From NCBI GenBank assembly GCA_964590435.1, contig CAZPWT010000031.1:1-64000 (forward strand): a stretch of DNA of 64,000 nucleotides, in the 5' to 3' direction. The stretch is from WSZJ01 sp964590435. Lineage in GTDB: Bacteria > Planctomycetota > MHYJ01 > WSZJ01. A program made the translations under genes and the position numbers. Every line of letters starts with the position of its first letter. The stretch's first letter is position 1. Positions 39,972-49,406 of the stretch are shown here, piece after piece. Below the pieces are notes generated by a model, which saw only the letters and a program-made list of their open reading frames with translations, was not told the origin of the DNA and ran no database searches.

Positions 39972-41786
39972 ATGGTCTCAATTTTCCGGATTCTGCTGCT
40001 CGGCCTGGCCGTGGGGGCGTTCGCGGAGGAACCCCCGGACCAGCGTTCCGCCGAGGAAATCCAGAAGCGCGCCGCGGCCTTCAAGTTTGAGAAGGGCCGC
40101 GTCGGCGGGACGCTCCACGACTGGATCGACAGGGACATGCTGTCGTGGAACCTCGCGCTGTCGACCGACACGCAGACCAGCAGCGTCCTGGGGGGCAACG
40201 TCTTCCAGGCCCTGTTCAGCCGTGATCCCGTCACGATGAACTGGCTCCCCTGCCTCGCTGCGGAGGTCCCGGTCCGAAGCCAGGATGAAGATGGGTGCGT
40301 GTGGGTCGTGAAGCTGCGCGAGGGCGTGAAGTGGCACGATGGCGCGCCGTTCGGCGCCGACGACGTCGTCTTCACGTTCCGGGACGTGATCATGAACGAG
40401 GCCCTGGCGTGCCCCGGCCGGGCCGCGCTTCAGATGGCAGTGAAACAGGCCGACGGAACGGAAGTGCGCGCGGGTCCCAAGGTCGAGAAGGTCGACGACC
40501 TCACCGTCCGATTCACGCTCCCTCGCCGCTTCGCTCTCGCGCTCCAGGTCCTGAACGGCGCGTACATCCTCCCGAAGCACATCCTCGAGAAACGGGTGGC
40601 CGACAAGACCTTTGCCTCAGCCTGGGACATCTCCACGCCGCCCTCCGAAGTGGTGGGGACGGGCCCGTTCATGCTGGACAAGTACGTGCCGGCGGAGGTC
40701 GTGATCCTGAAGCGAAACCCGCGCTACTGGGAGAAGGACGAGGCGGGGGATTCGCTTCCGTACCTCGAGAAGTGGGAGTTCGCGATCCTGTCTTCCTCCG
40801 ACGCGCAGCTGCAGCGCTTCCTGGACGGCAAGATCGACTACTACGAAGGGCGGACCGGGGATTTCGAGCTCCTGTTGAAGGCCGCTGCGGAAGGGAAGTG
40901 CAACGTAGCGACGCTGGGGCCCCGCGCTGCGTGGAGCTACCTGTCGTTCAACCAGAATCCGCGTTCGCGCCCCGACGGGACGCCCTACGTCGCCCCGCAC
41001 AAATCCGCATGGTTCCGCGACGTGCGTTTCCGCCGCGCCGTGTCGCACTGCATCGACCGGGACCGGATCCTGCGAGAGATCTACTCGGGAAGGGCGACGG
41101 CCCTCTGGGTCCCCTACACGCCGAAGTTCACGGAGTTCTTCACCGATGACGTGGCCAAGTACCCCTTCGACATCGTGAAGGCCGTCGCGCTTCTCGACGA
41201 GATGGGGCTGAAGGACACGGACGGCGACGGCGTCCGGGACGACGGGAAAGGGCACGCGGCCGAATTCGAGCTGGCGACCGTCGCAAATCAACCCGCCCTG
41301 GATGCGTTCGTCGCGACCCTGCGGCGCGACCTGCAGAAAGTCGGGATCCGGCTCGTCCCGAGGCCGCTGGCGTTCAATGTCCTCATCCAGCTCATCTCCA
41401 AGGACTGGGAATGGGAGGCTATCCTGCTCTCCTACACCGCCGGCTCCGAGCCGCTGCTGGGGAAGACGATCTGGAAAACCGGTGAGGCCCGGCGCGTCTG
41501 GAATCCCAAGGCGGACCCCGCCGGCGCCGAGACGCGCGACTGGGAGCGCCGCATCGACGAGATCTTCGACGAGGCCTACACCCACTGGGACGAGGCGGCC
41601 CGGGCGTTCGACCGCAAGAAGGACGTCGAGCTTGCGCACGAGTGGCAGCGGATCTGCGCCGAGAACCTGCCCCACATCCCGCTCTTCACGGCGACCACCC
41701 TCTACGGCTTTTCCTGCCGCCTGGGAAACGTCCGAACCACGCTCAACTCCCTGTTCGACGCCGAAAGGCTATTCATCAAGCCCTAG
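39972..41786 (+). CDS. Family 5 extracellular solute-binding protein (peptide ABC importer), paralogue 1
   Basis: A 604-aa binding protein of the DppA/OppA type. Signal peptide MVSIFRILLLGLAVGAFA without lipobox Cys. The SBP family 5 blocks include WVVKLREGVKWHDGAPFGADDVVFTFRD, GTGPFMLDKYVPAEVVILKRNPRYWEKDEAG, and FRDVRFRRAVSHCIDRDRIL. It is somewhat longer than typical members (about 530). It should capture oligopeptides or similar solutes outside the membrane for the permeases at 43780 and 45864. A paralogue follows after a 128-nt gap containing a stem-loop. Confidence 0.92.
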   Translation: MVSIFRILLLGLAVGAFAEEPPDQRSAEEIQKRAAAFKFEKGRVGGTLHDWIDRDMLSWNLALSTDTQTSSVLGGNVFQALFSRDPVTMNWLPCLAAEVPVRSQDEDGCVWVVKLREGVKWHDGAPFGADDVVFTFRDVIMNEALACPGRAALQMAVKQADGTEVRAGPKVEKVDDLTVRFTLPRRFALALQVLNGAYILPKHILEKRVADKTFASAWDISTPPSEVVGTGPFMLDKYVPAEVVILKRNPRYWEKDEAGDSLPYLEKWEFAILSSSDAQLQRFLDGKIDYYEGRTGDFELLLKAAAEGKCNVATLGPRAAWSYLSFNQNPRSRPDGTPYVAPHKSAWFRDVRFRRAVSHCIDRDRILREIYSGRATALWVPYTPKFTEFFTDDVAKYPFDIVKAVALLDEMGLKDTDGDGVRDDGKGHAAEFELATVANQPALDAFVATLRRDLQKVGIRLVPRPLAFNVLIQLISKDWEWEAILLSYTAGSEPLLGKTIWKTGEARRVWNPKADPAGAETRDWERRIDEIFDEAYTHWDEAARAFDRKKDVELAHEWQRICAENLPHIPLFTATTLYGFSCRLGNVRTTLNSLFDAERLFIKP

Positions 41787-41798
41787 TGGTTCGACACG

Positions 41799-41845
41799 CT
41801 TGATTTCCCGGGTTGCTCCCTCCGGGCGCAACCCATGGAATCAAG
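41799..41845 (+). repeat. Stem-loop between the two solute-binding-protein genes
   Basis: Positions 41799-41816 and 41828-41845 are reverse complements over 18 nt with three mismatches, with an 11-nt loop. No T-run follows, so it is not a classical terminator. It lies in the only sizeable gap (128 nt) of the 29-53 kb gene array and may stabilise or partly terminate the upstream transcript, setting different levels for the two binding proteins. Confidence 0.6.
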
Positions 41846-41914
41846 GCTGCCTCACCACCTGCGTGGAACGATCCTTCGCCCCGGCGCACCGCCCCGGCTA
41901 GAATCGCCGCCCGC

Positions 41915-43783
41915 ATGAAGCGCCTCATTCCCCCTGTCGTCGTGCTCGCCGGCTTCGGCGCGTTCCTCTGGCTGTTCCGGCTGAGCCAGGCGTACCAGAT
42001 GCCGGAGAAGACGCCGCCGCCGCTGCCGACCGCGGAGGAAATTCAGGAGGCCGCCAAGGGGTACAAGTACGAGATCGGGAAGTACGGCGGCGTCCTGAAC
42101 GACTTCATCGACAACGAGATGAAGGACCTGAACCTCGCGATCTCGACGGACGCGCAGACCTCCAGCGTGCTGAGCGGCCTCGTGTTTGAGGGGCTGCTGA
42201 CGCGCGACCCGATGACGCTCGACTGGATGCCCCAGCTGGCAACGGCGGTGCCGGAGCGCAGCGAGGACCCGGACGGGAAGATCTGGATCGTGAAGCTGCG
42301 CCAGGACGTGCAGTGGCACGACGGCGCGAAATTCTCCGCGGACGACGTCGTCTTCTCCTTCAACGAGATCGTGCTGAACGAGTCGATCCCGTGTTCCGCG
42401 CGGCCCGCGCTTCAGATGCCCGTGAAGGACGAGGCGACGGGGAAGATGGTGAAGAAGAACGTGCTGGTCGAGAAGATCGACGACTACACGGTCCGGTTCA
42501 CGCTTCCGCAGCGGTACGCGAGCTACCTGCAGCTCATCAACGGCACGAACATCTACCCGAAGCACATCCTCAAGGCGCGCGTGGATGACGGGACATTCGC
42601 CTCCACCTGGAACATCGCGACGCCGCCCGCCCAGGTCATCGGCACCGGGCCGTTCATGCCGGCCGAGTACGTCTCCGGGGAGCGCTTCATCGAGAAGCGC
42701 AACCCGAATTACTGGAAGAAGGACGAGGCCGGGAATCGCCTGCCGTACCTCGACCGCATCGTTTTCAACGTCATCCAGAACCCGGAGACGATGAAGAACC
42801 GCTTCCTCGTCGGCGAGATCGACTACCTCGACGTGCGGTCGATCGACCTGGGGGAGATCATCCGGAAGTCGGCGGGCGGGAAGTACGACGTCGTCCCGAT
42901 GGGGCCCCGCGCCGGCTGGAGCTATATCTGCTTCAACCAGAATCCGCGGGCGCGTCCCGATGGCCGGCCCTACGTCAAACCGCACAAGTCCCAGTGGTTC
43001 CGCGACCTTCGGTTCCGCAGGGCCGTCGCGCACTCGCTGGACAAGGACAGCATGAAGTGGCTGGTTTCGGACGGGTTCGCCGCGGCGAACTGGTCGCCCT
43101 ATACGCCGAAGTACACGAAGTACTACACGGCAGACGTCCGGAAGTACCCGTACGACCTCGACGCCGCGCGAAAGCTGCTCGACGAGATGGGGCTCAAGGA
43201 CCGCAACGGCGACGGCTGGCGGGAGGACGAAAACGGGAACCCCGCGGAGTTCCTGCTCACGACCGTCGCGGACCAGCCGACGCTCGTGACGATGGTGACG
43301 ATCATCGAGCAGGACCTGAAGAAAGTCGGCGTCCGGCTCATCCCCGAGTTCATCCAGTTCAACCTGCTCGTCCGCCGCATTTCGCAGGACTGGGACTGGG
43401 AAGCGATCATCCTTTCGTACACCGCGGGGCCCGACCCGCTGCTCGGCAAAACGATCTGGAAGTCCGGCGAACCGCGCCGCGTCTGGAATCCGCGAACTCC
43501 TGCCGGGAGCGCCGAGAACCGCGACTGGGAGCTGCGGATCGACCAGATCTTCGACCAGGCCTACACCGACTGGGACTCGAAGGAAAAGCGCTTCCGGTGG
43601 GAAACAGACGTGAAACTCGCGCACGAGTGGCAGCAGCTGTGCGCGGAAAACCTGCCGCACATCTACCTGATGTACGGGATCCAGGTGTACGCGTTCTCGA
43701 AGCGCATCCGGAACCGGAGATCGACGCTTTACTCGCTGTACGACATCGAGCGCCTGTACGAAGACACGGAGTTCGGCCGATGA
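41915..43783 (+). CDS. Family 5 solute-binding protein, membrane-anchored, paralogue 2
   Basis: A 622-aa paralogue of the preceding binding protein. Instead of a cleavable signal it has an N-terminal anchor (IPPVVVLAGFGAFLWLF). Shared blocks: AISTDAQTSSVLSGLVFEGLLTRDPMTLDWMP, IWIVKLRQDVQWHDGAKFSADDVVFSF, GTGPFMPAEYVSGERFIEKRNPNYWKKDEAG, FRDLRFRRAVAHSLDKDSMKW and SYTAGPDPLLGKTIWKSGE. The ATG at 41915 gives the anchor directly. It overlaps the OppB-like gene by ATGA, so this copy is probably the principal binding protein of the importer and the upstream one an alternative with a different specificity. Confidence 0.92.
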   Translation: MKRLIPPVVVLAGFGAFLWLFRLSQAYQMPEKTPPPLPTAEEIQEAAKGYKYEIGKYGGVLNDFIDNEMKDLNLAISTDAQTSSVLSGLVFEGLLTRDPMTLDWMPQLATAVPERSEDPDGKIWIVKLRQDVQWHDGAKFSADDVVFSFNEIVLNESIPCSARPALQMPVKDEATGKMVKKNVLVEKIDDYTVRFTLPQRYASYLQLINGTNIYPKHILKARVDDGTFASTWNIATPPAQVIGTGPFMPAEYVSGERFIEKRNPNYWKKDEAGNRLPYLDRIVFNVIQNPETMKNRFLVGEIDYLDVRSIDLGEIIRKSAGGKYDVVPMGPRAGWSYICFNQNPRARPDGRPYVKPHKSQWFRDLRFRRAVAHSLDKDSMKWLVSDGFAAANWSPYTPKYTKYYTADVRKYPYDLDAARKLLDEMGLKDRNGDGWREDENGNPAEFLLTTVADQPTLVTMVTIIEQDLKKVGVRLIPEFIQFNLLVRRISQDWDWEAIILSYTAGPDPLLGKTIWKSGEPRRVWNPRTPAGSAENRDWELRIDQIFDQAYTDWDSKEKRFRWETDVKLAHEWQQLCAENLPHIYLMYGIQVYAFSKRIRNRRSTLYSLYDIERLYEDTEFGR

Positions 43784-45864
43784 GGCAGGCCCCCGAGAAG
43801 AGCGGAGGCGCGCCGGCGATTGCCCGGGGATCGCTGCTGGGCCGTCTCCTGTCCGGGGGGCTGACGACGTTCGCGTTCAAACGGCTGCTCATCAGCATCC
43901 CGCTGGTCTTCGTGATGACCTTCGTGATGTTCATCACGGTCAACTCGCAGGGCAGCTCGCGCTTCGACACCTTTGAGAACGACCCCGCCGCCGACCCGCA
44001 GATCGTGGAGATGGAAAAGCGGCGGATGCACATTTACGAGCCGCTCCACGTGCGCTACTTCTACTGGCTGCGCGGCGTGCTGTTCGACGTGAGGTTCTCT
44101 CCCGACCGTCGGTTCGTGGGGACCTTCGAGGACAACGATCCGTCGCGCGGCGACGACAAGTACAAGTTCGGCGGGACCGAGGTCCGGCGGACGATGGCCG
44201 GGGTGGGCGGCGAATTCGACGTGCCCGGACCTGCGGGCGTCCCGTTCGGCGCCCTCGGGACGCGCGATCAGGTCGGCCGCATCCTGGACCCGAAGGACGT
44301 GGAGGCTCTGGAACTCACGCTGGAAGGCGCCCCGCCCGAAGGTCTCGCGCTCCAGGTCGTCGCCGGCTCCGGGCCGATCGTGTTCCCGTTCCAGGCGGCC
44401 GAGGGCAAACCCGCCTCTCTCACGCTCGACCTCGACGAACTCAACCGGCAGTGCCAGATCACCGAAGTCCGCGAAATCCGGATCACGGCCTCAAAACCGG
44501 CCAAGGTGGCCGTGAAGGCGTCGCTGCTCAAGCGCCGCGTCTGGGAGGAGACCTACCCCGGAAAGGCGAAGAAGCGGACGATCCAGCTGCTCTTCAACGG
44601 GACTGCCGGTGAGACCGCGGAGCTCGGCGCGCTGAAGTCGCCCTTCACCATGAAGCTCGTCGAGGGCTCGGATTGGAAGCCGGACTGGGCCGCCGTGGAG
44701 AAGAAGGTCGATACGGCGCACGAGGCCGCCCGGAAAGAGTGGCAGGCCTCGGGCATGAAGTCGACGGAGCCCGAGCGGCCGGCTGTGGATCGCGTGGACT
44801 TCGACGCGCTGGAGTTCGAGGCGCGCGCCCTCCAGGGCGAGTCGCTTCCCGTGTCGCTGTGGATTCTCCACGGAAGCCGGGAGACGCCGGTTGCGACGAA
44901 GTTCTTCGACCTGAAGCTGGGCAAAGAAGAGCAGACCTTCGAGGTCCCGTTCGCGTCGTTTCCCAAGGAGGTCGACTTCCGCCAGGTCCGCGGGCTGCGG
45001 TTCGCCTGCGATGCGCCCGGCCGTGCGGAGTTCGACGACTTCCGGCTGCGGGTCGCGGGCAATCCCTTCAGGATCGGGCTGCCGAATTTCGGCACGTCGT
45101 GGGACAAGAAGAAGGGCGTGCTGGAGCTGATCGGCGAGAAGGTCACGAACACGATCTCGCTCAACATCTTCTCGCTCATCTTCGTCTGGCTCATCGCGCT
45201 TCCCATCGGGATCTACGGCGCGGTGAGGCAGCACTCGAACACGGAGCGGACGATTTCGTTCCTGACGTTCGTGGGGATGAGCATGCCGTCGTTCTTCCTC
45301 GCGATCCTGCTCGTGTTCCTGGTGAGCCTGACGTACGACATTCAGCCGGGGTCGTGGTTCAGCTGGCTGCGCGAGATCCTGCCGATTGCGGGAAGGACGA
45401 GCCAGAACCACTCGGCGATGGGGCGGATCGGGCAGATGTGGGACATCGCCAAGCACACGATTCTCCCGGTTACCGTGGGCGTGCTCGGCGGCATCGGCGG
45501 GCTCCAGCGCATCCTGCGCGGGACGATGCTGGAAGAGCGGCGCAAGCTCTACCTGACGACGGCGATGGCGAAGGGGCTGCCGCCGTTCAAGGTGCTGTAC
45601 AAGCACGCGCTGCGGAACGCGATCATCCCGTTCGTGGCAAGCTCGGGAAGCCTGCTGTCGGGGATGATGGCGGGGAGCGCGTTCACGGAGATCGTGTTCG
45701 ACTACCCGGGAATCGGGCGGCAGATGCTGGAGAGCGTGCAGTCGTACGACATGCCGGTGGTGATGGCGAACCTCCTGATCGGCGGGTTGCTGCTGGTCGT
45801 GGGGAACCTCCTCGCGGACGTGGGGCTCGGGATGGTCGACCCCCGCATTTCGGTGGAGGGATAG
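43780..45864 (+). CDS. OppB/DppB-like ABC permease with very large extracytoplasmic insertion
   Basis: A 694-aa permease; ordinary OppB proteins have about 310-340. TM1 (RLLISIPLVFVMTFVMFI) near residue 40 is followed by the family's loop HIYEPLHVRYFYWLRGVLF. After it come about 370 extra residues, rich in beta strands, that look like two CBM/CIA30-like jelly-roll units (ALELTLEGAPPEGLALQVVAG and ALEFEARALQGESLPVSLWIL). The permease core resumes near 450 with TNTISLNIFSLIFVWLIALPIGIYGAVR, and ends with the EAA loop LYLTTAMAKGLPPFKVLYKHALRNAIIPF. The insertion should lie outside the membrane, near the binding protein. Confidence 0.9.
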   Translation: MRQAPEKSGGAPAIARGSLLGRLLSGGLTTFAFKRLLISIPLVFVMTFVMFITVNSQGSSRFDTFENDPAADPQIVEMEKRRMHIYEPLHVRYFYWLRGVLFDVRFSPDRRFVGTFEDNDPSRGDDKYKFGGTEVRRTMAGVGGEFDVPGPAGVPFGALGTRDQVGRILDPKDVEALELTLEGAPPEGLALQVVAGSGPIVFPFQAAEGKPASLTLDLDELNRQCQITEVREIRITASKPAKVAVKASLLKRRVWEETYPGKAKKRTIQLLFNGTAGETAELGALKSPFTMKLVEGSDWKPDWAAVEKKVDTAHEAARKEWQASGMKSTEPERPAVDRVDFDALEFEARALQGESLPVSLWILHGSRETPVATKFFDLKLGKEEQTFEVPFASFPKEVDFRQVRGLRFACDAPGRAEFDDFRLRVAGNPFRIGLPNFGTSWDKKKGVLELIGEKVTNTISLNIFSLIFVWLIALPIGIYGAVRQHSNTERTISFLTFVGMSMPSFFLAILLVFLVSLTYDIQPGSWFSWLREILPIAGRTSQNHSAMGRIGQMWDIAKHTILPVTVGVLGGIGGLQRILRGTMLEERRKLYLTTAMAKGLPPFKVLYKHALRNAIIPFVASSGSLLSGMMAGSAFTEIVFDYPGIGRQMLESVQSYDMPVVMANLLIGGLLLVVGNLLADVGLGMVDPRISVEG

Positions 45865-47068
45865 TGGCGGTCATGGCCCCCAAGGCGGAGATCAAGGCGA
45901 CGGCCCACCAGGTGCTGACGCCGCGCCAGATCTCGTGGCTCAAGTTCTGCCAGCATCCGCTGGCGGTCTACGGGGCGGTCGTGCTCGCGTTCCTTTACTT
46001 CCTCGTCGTCTTCGCGGACTTCTTCGCGCCGTACGACTTCGAGACGCAAATGCGCACGAAGCCCTGGCACCAGCCGTCGACGATCCGCTGGCGCCACGCG
46101 GACGGCAGGCTGGGACGGCCGTTCGTCTACAACACCGTGCGAGTGAGGGACGAGAACTTCCTCGTCTATTACGTCGAAGTCGCGCCCGAGAACATGGACT
46201 ACCTGAAGCGCAAGCTGGGAAGCGAGCTGACGGAGACCCCAAAGGAGTACCCGATCCGCTTCTTCGCGTCGGCGGACCCGCACAAGCTGCTCGGGTTCAT
46301 CCCGACAAGCACGCGGTTCATCGGGATCGAGGTCCCGGAGCAGGTGAACCGTCCCGCGCTGTTCCTGCTGGGCGCGGACCAGATGGGGCGCGACCTGTTC
46401 AGCCGGATCCTGTACGGAAGCCGGATCTCGCTGACGGTGGGACTGGTGGCCGTGACGGTGACGTTCACGCTCGGGCTGCTGATCGGCGGGATGTCGGGAT
46501 ACTTCAGGGGCACGACGGACATCGCGACGCAGCGGTTGATCGAGATGATCATGCTGCTCCCGGGGTTTTACCTGATGCTGGGCCTGAGATCGGCGCTGCC
46601 GCCGGGAATCAGTCCACCCAAGATGTACTTCTCGATCGTTCTCATCCTTTCGTTCATCGGGTGGGCCGGGCTGGCGCGAACCATCCGCGGCATGGTGCTC
46701 TCCATCTCCCAGAACGACTACGTCCTGGCCTCGAAGGCGCTGGGCGTCGGCAGTTTCAGCATCATCACCCGGCACATCCTGCCGCAGACGATGTCGTACG
46801 CGATCTACGTCATCGCGATGGCCGTCCCGGGATTCATGCTCTCGGAGTCGGGGCTTTCATTCCTCGGACTCGGCATCCAGGAACCGTACGCTTCCTGGGG
46901 GAACATGCTGCAGGCTGCCCGCAGCACGAACGACATCAAGCTCCACCCGTGGGTGCTCCTGCCCGGCTTCATGATCTTCGTGACCGTCGTCGCGTTCCAG
47001 TTCCTCGGGGACGGGCTGCGCGACGCGCTCGACCCCAAGACGATCCTGCGCGCGAAAAAGGAAACCGC

Positions 47069-47072
<4 letters not shown>
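45864..47072 (+). CDS. OppC/DppC-like ABC permease
   Basis: A 402-aa permease, longer than usual (about 300) because of a 110-residue extracytoplasmic loop after TM1 (KPWHQPSTIRWRHADGRLGRPFVYNTVRVRDENF...). The core is typical: LGADQMGRDLFSRILYGSRISLTVGLVAVTVTFTLGLLIGGMSGYFRGTTD, and EAA loop NDYVLASKALGVGSFSIITRHILPQTM. The C-terminus FLGDGLRDALDPK is diagnostic. GTG 45864 overlaps the previous stop (TAGTG) with GGAGG 4 nt before; ATG 45873 is the alternative start. Forms the channel with the OppB-like protein. Confidence 0.92.
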
Positions 47073-48034
<962 letters not shown>

Positions 48035-48040
48035 GGAAAC

Positions 48041-49402
48041 ATGCCGCTCCTTGACGTCAAAAGGCTGGTGAAGCACTTCCCCGTGAAGAAGGGCCTCTTC
48101 GCACGGACGGTGGCGCAGGTCCGTGCCGTGGACGACGTGACGTTCTCGATCGGGGAGGGGCGGACGCTGGGGCTGGTGGGCGAGTCGGGGTGCGGGAAGA
48201 CGACGGTGGGGCGGACGCTGCTGCGGTTGATCGAGCCGACGTCGGGGACGGTGACGTTCCAGGGGCAGGAAGTGACGGGGATGGAAGGCGCGGAGCTGCG
48301 CGCGATGCGGCGGCACATGCAGATCATCTTCCAGGACCCGTACTCGAGCCTGAACCCGCGGATGACGGTGGGGTCGATCGTGGAAGAGGGGATGAAGATC
48401 CACGGGCTCGGGGAGCGGACGGAGCGCGTGGCGAAGGTGCGCAAGCTGCTGAAGGACGTGGGGCTGATGGAAGAGCACATCAACCGGTACCCGCACGAGT
48501 TCAGCGGCGGGCAGCGGCAGCGGATCGGGATCGCGCGGGCGCTGGCGGTGGAGCCGAAGTTCATCGTGTGCGACGAGGCGGTGAGCGCGCTGGACGTGTC
48601 GATCCAGGCGCAGGTCGTGAACCTGCTGGCGGACCTGAAGAAGCAGCGCGGGCTCAGCTACCTTTTTATTTCGCACGACCTGTCCGTGGTCGAGCACATC
48701 GCCGACGACGTCGCCGTGATGTACCTCGGCGAAATCGTCGAGAGCGCGCCCAAGGAGGCGCTCTTCAAGAACCCGCTTCACCCCTACACGCAGGCGCTGC
48801 TGTCCGCGGTGCCGCAGCCCGACCCGGCGCTCCGCAAGCAGCGGATCATCCTGACGGGGGACGTGCCGAGCCCGGTCAACCCGCCCGCGGGGTGCCGCTT
48901 CCATCCGCGCTGCCCGAGCGCGATGCCGGAGTGCAGCGTGATGGTGCCGCCGTCGTTCGACATGGGCGGGGGGCACACGGTGAGGTGCCTGCTGTTCGAC
49001 CCGAAGGTGGCGGGGATGCACAAGGCGCCGAACGCGGACATGATCTCGACGGGGCAGCTGGCGCCGGGAGTGGCGCAGCTCCAGAATAAGAAGGCGACGG
49101 AGGTCCGGAAGCCAGGGCCGCTGGAGCAGAAGCTGCCGCCGAAGGACGTGATGGACGAGGCGGTGCGGAAGGTGTTCGGGGAGGAACCGCCGGCGGCGAA
49201 GCCGGCGGGGCTGGGGGCGCTGGTGCACGAATTCCCGCTGGACGGGCCGCCGACGTCGGAGACGCCGACGCCGGTGTTCCTGCATCCGCCGGATGTGCCG
49301 GGCGAACCGAAGAAGCGCACGCTGCTCGACGACGATTTCGAGGAGCCGCCGCCGGGGCCGGGGGAAGAGCCGCCGACGAAGCCGCAGGATTGGGGCGGGT
49401 AG
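48041..49402 (+). CDS. ABC importer ATPase, OppF/DppF type, with Pro-rich acidic tail
   Basis: A 453-aa protein. The first 320 residues are a standard OppF ATPase: Walker A GESGCGKT, MQIIFQDPYSSLNPRMTVG, signature FSGGQRQRIGIARAL, Walker B FIVCDEAVSALDVS, ISHDLSVV and PAGCRFHPRCPSAMPEC. About 130 extra C-terminal residues follow, rich in Pro, Glu and Gly (TPTPVFLHPPDVPGEPKKRTLLDDDFEEPPPGPGEEPP), that family members normally lack; they look disordered. Third-position base use here is strongly G-ending, in contrast to the preceding gene. The next gene starts 5 nt later. Confidence 0.94.
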   Translation: MPLLDVKRLVKHFPVKKGLFARTVAQVRAVDDVTFSIGEGRTLGLVGESGCGKTTVGRTLLRLIEPTSGTVTFQGQEVTGMEGAELRAMRRHMQIIFQDPYSSLNPRMTVGSIVEEGMKIHGLGERTERVAKVRKLLKDVGLMEEHINRYPHEFSGGQRQRIGIARALAVEPKFIVCDEAVSALDVSIQAQVVNLLADLKKQRGLSYLFISHDLSVVEHIADDVAVMYLGEIVESAPKEALFKNPLHPYTQALLSAVPQPDPALRKQRIILTGDVPSPVNPPAGCRFHPRCPSAMPECSVMVPPSFDMGGGHTVRCLLFDPKVAGMHKAPNADMISTGQLAPGVAQLQNKKATEVRKPGPLEQKLPPKDVMDEAVRKVFGEEPPAAKPAGLGALVHEFPLDGPPTSETPTPVFLHPPDVPGEPKKRTLLDDDFEEPPPGPGEEPPTKPQDWGG

Positions 49403-49406
49403 CCGC

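Noticed and set aside
41799..41845. Rho-independent terminator
   Set aside because: The stem is imperfect and no T-run follows; kept only as a stem-loop.
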